64,000 nucleotides of DNA, from NCBI GenBank assembly GCA_012845835.1, contig JABAKD010000022.1, positions 561,501 to 625,500 on the forward strand, given 5' to 3'. This DNA comes from Undaria pinnatifida (taxonomy: Eukaryota; Sar; Phaeophyceae; Laminariales; Alariaceae). The notes below the pieces were generated by a model, which saw only the letters and a list, made by a program, of their open reading frames with translations, was not told the DNA's origin and did not search any database. Of this stretch, positions 17,301 through 29,300 are shown one piece after another (position 1 is the stretch's first letter; each line of letters begins with the position of its first letter). Position numbers and translations under genes: made by a program.

Positions 17301-20300
17301 TGCGTGTCGCACTCATGATAGGGAGTTAGATGGATGCATGCATGCATGGGAGGGGAGGGGAGGGGGGTTGATGTGGTTTGGTAGAAGTATAGATGGTTGC
17401 CTTTATGAAGTTATAGGAGGCGTATGGTTAGGGGTTTCCTTTCGGTGGCATTCTAGGAAAACAGAGCCGGTAGATGACTGCAGTTATGCTTTACTTTTTG
17501 GCAGGGTGTCCTTGGAAAGAAGGGCACCATGTAATGTTCTGTTTTGCACCCCTGCCTGTCCTATACATTACCCTTGTAATGGTGTTTGCGATTTCCAACC
17601 TCTGCTGGGTTGAAAAAAACGTAAAAATAGTATTGAAACCGACGAATGATATATTACCCAAGGCCAACATATTACCCAAGGCCAACAGACCCACGAACAA
17701 GGTCAGAAAATAGGAAAATGATAGGAAAACGTAGTTGTTCACTTTGTTTTCGCTGTTTTTTCGTGAGTTACGTTCGCTTTGGATTGCGACGTTCGACGGT
17801 TTCAATGCTATTCATACTACAATAATGTTTTCCATCCTAACTCCAACCCAATCAAAGTTGGTATTAATAGCTCGCAAACACCCCATTCAGAGCTCCCAGC
17901 GTTACGCTAACCCCCCTCCCCCCACTCCAGCACCCCGGGATTCGTTACTAGTACAAGTACAGTAAGGTCGATGATGTTGATGATGTGGATGATGTTGATG
18001 ATGATGTTGATGATGTCGATGATGTCGATGATGTCGATGATGTTGATGATGTGGATGATGTTGATGATGATGTTGATGATGTCGATGATGTCGATGATGT
18101 CGATGATGTTGATGATGTTGTTGATGTTGATGATGTTGATGATGTCGATGATGTTGATGATGTCGATGATGTTGATGATGTTGATGATGTCGATGATGTC
18201 GATGATGTTGATGATGTCGATGATGTCGATGATGTCGATGATGTTGATGATGTCGATGATGTTGCGGCATGCATCTTCTACAAATAATTACGGACCGAAA
18301 ATCGCCCTGGACAAAACCCAGGAGATAAATATATATTTTCAAGGATTAAAAACGCGCGACCGGAGTATCACGCCGAGTGCAAGGATGAGTATCGACCCTG
18401 GAATTGACCGAATTCACGGCTGAGGTATTTGAAACACACACAAAAAAAAACTGGTTCGTAAGATGAAGCGCGGTGTTTTTTCTTTTTTTAGTTTTTTGGG
18501 GCGTTTAGGTGCGTGCTGGGGTAGATGCGGCATTGTTTGTGGGGGCAAAATGTTCTTGACTGACGGAGCTTCTCAACTATTACTATTAGTATAAGGGACT
18601 ACCCAATACATTTGGATTCACGTCGGTGTTTGCAGCTACATTTGTCGTACACCTATCATAGCCCACGGCATGGTCCATCGATGTAGGTGAACACCGTTTG
18701 TCAAAAGTCGATTTTTTGTTTTTGTCAAGCAGGGAGCGCCTCAAATGGGGACCGTTGGAAAAAAGAGATGCACCTCTATCGTCCAATAGGAACGTTGTCA
18801 AAACATTTTTCCTCCGCAGTCCCAAAAACTTCACTACTCACTTCGTACCGTAGATAACTCTGTCTCCTAGTTTGTCGCCGCAGAGATTGCATCTCTCCAC
18901 GACGAAGAATCGGTCGGCACGGGCACAGGGTGTGCTAAACGTCCATGGTACAAATAACGGCTTACCTCTTTTGAGACTTGATCATAGTATACAGACCAAA
19001 CGAGACGATCTAATCTAGCGTCTACGAAAAGTTTGAGGCAATCCGAGTATCGTCATGTCTCACGCTTGTTTGTCTCACAGCTTCCCGCGCTGCAGTGCGA
19101 ACAGCGTCTCCTACACCAGCAGCTCGGATTGCTTCGTGTGGCCGATGCTGCCTACGATCGTCATTTTTTCACCCGTCAATTTTTTTGTCTCAAGTCCCAA
19201 AGGGGTAAACGCCTTTACAAACGGAAACCCGCTTTTGCGGACAAATTACTTGGAACGAGTATAGGGAGGGGCTTTGGAGCTCTAAAGGGGTCAAGGAACT
19301 CCTCGAAAGTGCCACCCCTATCCTACCGATATGATGAGGAATAACACACTCGCAATCTCGCCGCACATTCGTACCTTGATACGGAAGGCGTTGCTGGGGC
19401 TGACGGTTTCAAGCGGCCCATCCGCTTCCAGCAGCTTCGTGCGCACCCAGTAAAACCGGAAATCCGTGTTGCAGTCGTACAGCGGGTACCCCTGGATACA
19501 ACAAAAAAGAAAACACGCGCCAACCAAAAACACGCAAAAAAGAAAACACGCGAATCTCGTTCAGCTACGAGTGGAGCAAAAACACGTAAATTCAACAATT
19601 TTCCCGCATTCCGCAAAAATGGGCCCTCGCTATTCCCAAGTAGTTCTGCCTACTTTGTGGGCGCACTTTTAAAGAGGGTATAACCCTGTTGGGACATACT
19701 TCAAGTGTATATATATATGTAGGGCTCAAAATGCTACGAGTGAAATCTGGCCAAGCGACTAGAAAGAGCACTTGCAGCAGGAGATGAACTTGACAGGACA
19801 AGAGAGCGCGTGGGGTTCACCATTCACAATCAAAGTCCTCAACCCGGTATCCAACATATCCAACAATATTGGGTAGTGTAGTCCTGATTTATCATTACAT
19901 GGTTCGTTGATTAGTTGAGTAGTTGGTTAGTGGAGTAGTTGAGTAGTTGGTCAGTTGATTAGTTGAGTAGTTGATTAGTTGATTAGTCGAATGGTATGAT
20001 ACCGTCAGACAGAACCCTATTATATTTAGTGGTATATGTACTGGATATTGCAAGTAAGTGTGCAAACAGATAACAAAACATGAGACAGAAGAAGAAATCG
20101 GAAATTTAGCCTATCCGAAGCATGGGTGCCGGCGAATGGGTGCCAGCGAATAGCCCTTGTGGTAGCAGACGATTACGGAAGACCATACAGGGTAATCAAA
20201 ACCCACGATATACGCAAACAACTGTAACACCTACCTCACTGCTTTTACTAACCATTAGTGTTCCTGAGTAATGCAAATATTGCTATTGATACCTGCTATG

Positions 20301-23300
20301 TTATATTGAAAGCAACAATTCGACGCGAGTCGACGAGGAAAGAAAACGCTGAGTTCTTCTCGCGATAAAAATGAAGGCACGTACCGTGGCGGGGACGAGG
20401 GAGGAGGAATCGCAATGCGACCCCGGGTCTGAGCTACTACTGGGAAGGGGGGCGAGAGTAGTGCGAAGATAATGAATGGAATGGAAAAAAAAAAATGAAG
20501 GTAATAACACTACGTAACGGTGTTCCAAGCATCGCCCTGTTGACCCTGGTACTGCTGTAGCTCGTAGTATATTAATTTGAACAGTGTAAGGGGGGACCAC
20601 CGACCTATATCCTTCACGAGGACAAACGCACTCCGTAACAGGTAATACGCGCGATCGGCGATCGGAGTGTCACACACAGCTTGCCAAGACGCGCTTCGGC
20701 CACATCCTCGATCTCGCAGCTGGAGTGGACTACTATTATTTTTATTTCAACGAAAAAGTGCAGTTAATCACTACCAGGTACTGGACAAGGATCTCCCTTT
20801 CGGCTATCAGAAACCAATTCGGCCAAAAAGTACCCGGCGGCGAATGGGCAAAAACAACGCTCAAGCTCACCACACTTCTACGTATTTTCATATACGCCGT
20901 GGGTCAATTTGACTCAATTGTATTTGCAACCCAGCGCTAGCTGGCGTAGCCTTCAATATCCTTCGCTTCCCGTGGTAGCGGCAGCGCGAGCTTCCCTAAC
21001 GGTGCGAGCTGTCCATGTCCCAAACGGCGGTCACCGCTACTACTCCACCAACGCAAGCTGCCGTTGTATACGGATGCTTGATTTGAGTGTGTCGACCCGA
21101 CTTGCTACTCCTATCGTAGTGCTGTTGCCATTCACCTTCCAAGCCATCATGTCCAGCACGAAGAAGGTCTGGTCCAACTCGTGGAACACGCAGTCCAGGA
21201 TGCAGTAACCGCCACCTTTAGTCCCACCGCGTCGTCCCGCGCTCGACCCTCCAGGCAAATGAGAGCTGAATCTATCCACAAATGAAGGAATGACACGACG
21301 AGAAACGGCCAGAAACACGGCGTTGATCGGTAGCTCTAGATGCGTAACTGTTACCGAACGAACCGAAGCAGAAAAGCAGTCTCGGTGTGTCATCGAGTGA
21401 GGGCAGGCAGAGATTCCTGTCGCGGGTACCCTTATTTACATTCTCAGAGTACCCTGCCGGATAAGGTATGTAAAATGGAAGACCTTTGCATACGTACCAC
21501 GCAATCCAGCAAGAAGTGGTGCTAATCGTACCTCTTGTCGTAAAACGGCACAAGTCACATTGCCGCGCTTGTATGGTGGCAGGTACACGAGGTATAGCGC
21601 AGGATTCACGGTGCGGCGAATGCCGCCACCATTACGCACCTGTGTATGACCGTCCCGCTCATCTGCCTAGCCACCGTCTCTCCCTTTGACGAGATGACCA
21701 ATACGCGCTTCCCCTCCGGCCTCGCCATGACGTACCATCCTATTTCGCATAAAATATAACATCAACATACAATGTTGTTGGTTTCATATAAAGTAATCGA
21801 AAATAATGCCACAGGACATTCTACAAAAACCCATACCCAACGAAACAAAAATAATAATAATACGTACACTAAACTGAAGCAGCCGCACTATTGCAACCAC
21901 CACAGTAGCGTGGTCCGCCCGATCAAATGTTCACACTACTGGCTACCGACTTTTTCTCGCCCAAGTTCGAGGGTTAGCCCATGAAACAAAGTTAATCGTG
22001 ACCGCGAAGGCAAGGCGCATCGATTTCCTCTGAGAGAACGAAACTCGATAATCATTGTCGCATCGCCATACTAAACCCTATACCGTCAAGTACGACAATA
22101 CTTCGAGCTGTGTCGTTCCAATTTTTACGGCCGCTTTGGCCGATGTTCAACGAGGTATTGCGAGCGAACGAAAACGAGTTGGGGGGAAGTAAAGCACTCG
22201 TTGAATTCCCTGTTATGAGACGAAGACGATTATCGAAAAAGCATATTTGAACAAGTACCCAGGGGTGAGATAGAAATCCTCTTTTTTCCTACGACCGTTG
22301 ACGGTCAATTTCTCGCTCCACATATCTTTTTGGAACACACGAAAACACAGTCGATACCAACGGGGCCAACTTCCCTGAACCAATTGAGTTTTCAACGATT
22401 TGACCTATCAATTTCGTTGGAGAAACATGAAATATTACTACTCGGAATCACGGTTTATCGCTGATTTCTCCGCGAAACAAGGTTGAAATAAAGCAAGAAA
22501 TGCATCCACGTATTCTCCTGGCCGAGATCTCCTTGAATCTAGCGTTTTGAAAAAGCGATGACCCCCTCTTCAACCGCATATAAAACAAAAGCAAACGTTC
22601 AGAAAATCAGAGTAAGGCCATTTCTTACACGGTCGGATTTTGTCAGTCGAAAACGGCCTTTTTCGACTGGAGCCCAAATCGGGCTTTCGTACACAGTCGA
22701 AAAAGAGACTTTTCGACTCAAACGTTTTCGACTGAGTTTTCCGACTGGGGGATCCAGTCGAAAAACTTCACTTTTTCGATTGGATCTGCCAATCGAAAAA
22801 CTCAGTCGAAAAATTTTACACGTGTTTTAACCCATCGCATCGCTCATCCCACCACCAAACACACACCCACACGCCCACACACCCATACCAGGTACCACAC
22901 AGCAGAATCACACACGGCGCTATCACTGCTGTTGCTTCTCGCCGAAAGTCAGCGTGGCGCATTCCTAGCTCCGTTCGACAGCAGCGTGTATCATCACACG
23001 ACGGCAGCAGCGCGCGATATCAATGCCATTTTGCCAACAACGGCTACGCCTTCTGCTGTAGCTTTGGCGGCTCTCGGCTGAGTACAAATCCACGAACGTA
23101 GCTTTGGCGGCTTTCGGCTAAGCCCAAAGCCACGAACCCGTTGGGACGAGGGTTCCTCGAGCGTAAAGCACGCGTTGCTCGTGGAAAACGCGCGAAGCAC
23201 AGAGCTGCCAACCCATTTTCGACTTCCGTACAGCAGTAATCCCTCACATCAACCGCCTCTAGGAAGAGAACAACAACTATAAAATCGACGCGACTGACGA

Positions 23301-26300
23301 TAAGAAGGGTCAGAAGAATCCAGTCGAAAAAAAGTCCAGTCGCAAAGGGTCGTTTTCGACTGGCGGAATCCGACTGTGTAAGAAATGGCCTAAGAGCGCT
23401 ATTTTCTCTGAGCCAAGACAAAAAAAAAAAAAATCGGGCTATCTGGTCCGCCTGGAACAGGGCATTTTGACGGCGGTATATTTCATGGGACCTGGGAGTA
23501 CACTATTATAAATATTAATAGTACTTCAGCTGTGAGGAACGTTTAGGATTGTGAAAACTGTTGTGTGAATACTACATCGGACGGACCATGTGCACGTGCA
23601 AACAGTGTCGCACAGGTAAATGGCGTGACAGATGATACTCACCAACCGTCGAATAGTGAATAGTCTTGTACAGACAGTACTCGTTCGTGCCAATGTCAGT
23701 CGAATAAGAAATACTCGTGTAAATAAAAACCAGCCGTGCAGGTACTCCTGGTATAAACGACATCAGCCGTACCTGGTACAGGAAATACTCCACAGATCTC
23801 CCCATCTGTGTACCACATCAGCACACAAAACCAACCAGTACTATATTCCTGGCTATAAAAAACACCAGAATTACACTCGACAATCACACGTTAAGCTCAC
23901 CTGCCCCCACCGAGCTTCGGGCGCCGTTGAGATCACTCGGGACTGTCAGCATCCACTCCGGTGTGCACAGCTGATTCGCCCAGTGATCCCGCCGCTTAAC
24001 AGCCCGCTGCGTGCCGCTATCACCCCCTGGCCCGCGCTTCCCCTTCCCCCTGCTCTTCCCGCCTCGGTTACTGCTGCTGATTGAGCCATTACTGTTGCCG
24101 CTTGGCAGTTCGACACCCCCCGTACCCGTTTGGGTCGCTCCAAAAGGTGTTGGAAACCCTTCGCAGTCACTCGCCGGACCCAAAGCGTTCTCTCGGGCCT
24201 GAAAAAAGCAAACGGAGCGGTTCGGCGCGGATGGCGTTGCGAAATCGCACGGTGGGTCGGGGTGTGGATTTTTATGTAGGTGAATCTTACCGCGCGGTGC
24301 GGGTTTGTGAAAGGCAAAATCGTGCGATGCGGTACGGTGCGGAAAAGCCGCACCGAACCGGACCGCATCGTTAGAGAAAACCACACCACGAAAGGCCTTG
24401 GAAGGAAGGTCAACGGCGGGGATGGGGTGGAGCCGCCATAGGAAACGCGATGCTGCCGAACTATCGTACACAGAGCAGTAGTCGATATATACTATATACG
24501 ATTGCTGTCGCCACATGAAGCGCTCGCAATGGTGTCCGGATAAACAGTAGACGGCCCGGGTATGCTATCTATCATACAGAGGACCACCCGAGCACGACCC
24601 GGGGAAAAATCTTGATTCGTGCAGAAAACCGACCCCTTTAAGTTTTTGTTTGTTTCAACCAACCCCTCTAACTTTTTTTTATTGTGAATTTCAGGGGTGT
24701 GTTGCCGTTTTCTCTATTTAGTCGTGTGCCCTCGTCACTACAGCTTAACGGAATCTCTCGTCAGTCGTCACTCTGAAAAGCGTCTGTCGACGCGCAACAA
24801 ACCAGTCACACCGCATCGCACCGTCCCTTACACGTACCTGTCCTTCGACAGTCATTCTATCGGCGTGTCCCCCGCCCCCTCCCCACGACGCCTCCTCTCC
24901 TTGCGTCGGCGTAAAACCGCCGCCGTATTCTTCATTGCTCGTAGGGTCATTTCCCGTAGGGTCACCTTCTTCCGAAGGGAATGAAGCCAGCAGGCGAGCG
25001 TGGTCCGACAGATTCCGCCGAGCCTGGACATAGAGGGACAAGGGATAAGGATCAGGGCCAAGACGCGGGTCGCGATGTTACTAAAACATATGTGTACCGT
25101 ACCATGGTACAGCCTGGTGCTACAGCAGCCAGTTGTAGGGCTACGAATATGTCCATGACTTATTTCTAGTGTTACCACTCCAAAAACTAGGGATTAGGGA
25201 ACCTGTTCGAGATGGCTCAAGCTGGGTTCCACATCCACCGCCTTCCGGAATAGGTTGATAAGAACGACATCAGCAAACGGGAGTGCCGATCACGGCGACA
25301 CCCTATCACAATCACAGCAGGGCAACATCACAAAATCACAGCAGTGCACCCAACAAAACACACAATCACAGCAGGAGCCATTCGCATAGCACCAGCGCAA
25401 GGACAGAAACCGCGCATGCATGCCATGCGCACCGAGTGTCGCCGATGGGAACCGTTTGCTGGGTTCCTACTGTATTCTGCTGCCCTCGTGTTCACGCTGC
25501 TGTCCGATCTCTTCCACATAACCTTGAGACAGCAACCTCTTTTGGTTGTGCCTCGACCTCACCAATTAAACTGACGTACTCATCCAGTACCCAATACACC
25601 AGCCTCGTAGGGGGCACAGTCGCACAGAGGCGTATGTTAAACAATTGAAAAAATACACTTGAGCTGTGATGAATGATGTGTGATGATGAGATCGACCAAA
25701 AACGATTTTTTATCAAAACTCAGCTTTGCACGCTGCGTGTGACACTTCGATCGCGCGTGTTACGGGGTGTGTATACCCTCGTGAAGGGTACAGGTCGATG
25801 ACTCCCCTGCTATTGCCAGGGTCAACAGGACTATGACGTTCAACCTTGTTCTGCGCACGGAAACTGTATAACCCGCATTGAGGGGGGCAAAATCAGGCAT
25901 CTGTGGAATTCAGAATGCATGAAACAATTAGTGTTATAGCGTGAGTTAACTTTTGGAGTGGGCTACTTTGGTCTACCGGGTTCGTACGCAAGCCTCTGTG
26001 TACTCCCTGGATATGGGGCAGGCTAGCAGCCGTCCAGCCCAGGCCTGATGCTTGGGTTGTTAGTGCTGTCGAGTCATGATGGAACATGCGGTGGGCGTCG
26101 ATTGCTACTGTTCCGAAGTGATATCTCTTCTGCTGTTGATGTAATGCAAAGGCACACTCGCGCACCTGTATTGACGAATAAAGACCGACGAGTGAGATCT
26201 GGCGTTCTGCATCAGGCGTCGGGCGGCGCACACATGATCCTGGAGCTCTTCGAACGCCCATCTCACACACTACCAAGGAATACAGAAACTAAAGCGTGGA

Positions 26301-29300
26301 TCCAAAACGCCAGACCTCTGCACTCCTACAGAGATTGAAGCTCTTGCGCTAATACTGAACGATCAAAGGTGCGTGTCGCCGAATAGCCGATTGTTTTTCA
26401 TTATCCAGAGAGCCTACGTGGTCATTTCCGGGTGGAGCACCCGCAGGCCACAAATGTTAGCTCACCTATGTGAAGGTGTTGGGGAAAGTCGGAATTCATA
26501 TTGTGAAAACCACGGAACGACTCCCTCCATAATTCAAGAAAATTAAACTTTTTGAATGTTAGGGCCCGAATTAACGATGAGCTTGTCAAATCGATTTTTT
26601 TCGATTTTTTTTTGTAAATTGAATTTGATTTGCATCTGATTGGTACAAAAATTAATCACCGAGGAGGCCTTCTCAGAAATATTACGAAAAATCAAATTCA
26701 ACAAAGAAAAAAATACTTAGGGCCCAGACTAACGAAGAGCACGGAACATCGTAATTCGATTTTTTTTAAATGAAAAAAACACGAAAAATTCAACTCTGCT
26801 TCTTATCAAGGAACGGCGAAGTGCCTTCTAGAATAAAAAAAAAACGCGAAAGGGTCAACGAACACCCGTCGGCAACGACCGAGGCAAGCGATGGCTCGCG
26901 TCCTCCCCGGAGTGCCGCGGGTAGCAGCAGATTATTCTTGTCGGCAGCGGCTAGGAGGCTATGACTCTAGGCGTCTCTTGGATGGGCTGGCGCCGCCCCG
27001 CCGCCCGACACGGGCAGTAGCGACGGGGGTATAGCGGTCGAATTTCTGAGCGAAGTCATCATGTGGTAGTTGGTCGTGTAACTTTCGAGGCGCAGGGCGA
27101 CGAAAAACTGGGTTTGCGGCGGTCTCGATTGTTTTCGAAGCTTCGCAGGCGGTCTACGCTGTGCTAAGGACCTTCGGAGGCCGCGCTGCGGCTGCTCCGG
27201 CGGTCCAACCTCTCGCAATGGTGGCTTCTCGCCTCTCAATCTGCCGACGATATTGCACCAAGTCGCGTGGCCGGCTTCGGTTACACAGAACAAGCCATGT
27301 CTAGGTGCACAAACTCCCCAAATTGAATTTCGATTTTCGACTAAATTCGACCGAGAAAGTATTTTTCTACTTATTTGTTGAATTTGATTTTTCGTAAAAA
27401 TTCTGAGAACGCCTGCTTCGTGATTCATTTTTTGACCAATCAGATGCAAATTAATTTCAATTCTAAAAAAAAAGTCGAAATTCGATTTGGCAAGTTCCTC
27501 GTTAATTCATCTTGGGGAGTTTGTGCACCTAGACATGGCATGTTCCATGTAACCGAAGCCGGCTACACGAATTGGTGCTATATCGTCGGCTGATTGAGAG
27601 GCGAGAAGCCACCATTGCGAGAGGTAGGACCACCGCAGCAGCCGCAGCGCGGCCCCCGAAAGCCCTTAGCACAGCCTAGACCGCCTGCGACGCTTCGAAA
27701 ACAATCGAGACCGGCGCAAACCCAGTTTTTCGTCGCCCTGCACCTCAAAAGTTTCACGACCAACTACCACATCACGACTTCGCTCAGAAATTCGACCGCT
27801 GTATCCCCGTCGCTGCTGCCCGTGTGGGGCGGCGGGGCGGCGCCAGCCCTTTCAAGAGACGCCTAGAGTCATAGCCTCCTAGCCGCTGCCGGCAAAAAAA
27901 CAATCTGCCGCTACCCGCGGCGCTCCGGGGAGAACGCGAGCCATCGCTTGCCACGGTCGCTGCCGACGGGTGTTCGTTGACCCTTTTGCGTTTTTGTTAA
28001 TTCTAAAACGCACTTCGCCGTTCCTTGATAAGAAGCATGGAGTTGAATTACCGTGTGTTTTTCATGAAAAAGAAAAAAAAATCCAAGAACGATTTTCCGT
28101 GCTCCTCGTGAATCTGGGCCCTTAGGCCATCTCTTACACAGTCGGGTTTGTCAGCCGAAAACGGCCTTTTTCGACTGGAGCCCAAATCGGGCTTTCTTAC
28201 ACAGTCGAAAAAGAGCCTTTTCGACTCAAAATGTTTTCGACTGAGTTTTCCGACCGGGGGATCCAGTCGAAAAACTTCACGTCTTAGACTGGATCTGCCA
28301 GTCGAAAAACTCAGTCGAAAAAGTTTTACACCTGTTTTTTGAACCCATCGCATCGCTTATCTTACCACAAAGCACACACCCATACAAGGTACCACACAGC
28401 AGTATCATACAACAGCGCCGACGCTGCCTTGGCTATCACTGCTGTTGCTTCTCGCCGAAAGTCAGCGTGGCCCACTCCTAGATGCGCTCGCCAGCAGTGT
28501 GTATCACACGACGGCAGCAGCGCGCGTTATCGATGCCATTTTGCCAACAACGGCTACGCTTGCTGTAGCTTTGGCGGCTGTCGGCTGAGTGCAACGCCAC
28601 GAACGTAGCTTTGGCGGCTTTCGGCTAAGCCCAACGCCACCAACCCGCTCGGACGAGGGGTCGTCGAGCGCGAAGCACGCGTTGCTCGCGAAGAACGCGC
28701 GAAGCACAGAGCTGCCAACCGATTGTCGAGTGCCATACAGCAGTACTCCCTCACTCCAACCGCCTCTAGGAAGAGTACAAAAACTATGAAGTCGACTCGA
28801 CTGACGATAAGAAGAAGGACCAGAAGAATCCAGTCGAAAAAAAGTCAATTCGAAAAATGCCGTTCTTGACTGGCGGAATCCGACTGTGTAAGAAATGGCC
28901 TTAGTCGGAGCAACGGCAACCAAGAAATTCTCGGATGGGTCGACTGGCGTATATGTGCATCCGGCACGCATCAGGCGCCGCAGCAACAGACAGAGGAAGA
29001 GAGCGACTGCGAAATGTCTGCAGACGCCAATTGGCGCTCTTGTGTGCCGTGAATGAACTCGGTCTACTGAGGCTTGCGCGCTGCCGCGAGCAGGCGTAAA
29101 GGGTCCGGCACCTCGGAAACACATCTGCTATTAAAGTAGCTCTCATTTCTCATCAGTTCGTGTCGCCTCGACGTTCGCAGCTGCTCTCAGCTCTAGACTT
29201 GATACAACACACCCAACATTGCCCAAGGAAACCGTTTGTTGTAATCAGCAATCAACCGCCACGAATGAAACCTGCTGTCTGCTGTGTTATCCATCTACCT

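Noticed and set aside
17902-18423. Asp/Val, Met/Leu, Ser/Thr and His repeats in several frames
   Set aside because: Readings of the GATGTY minisatellite in snurportin intron 6.
22994-23421. Minus-strand frames in the MITE (also 28504..29124 and 54980..55504)
   Set aside because: Similar frames arise because the three MITE copies are alike; none contains transposase motifs, and the frames differ in length between copies.
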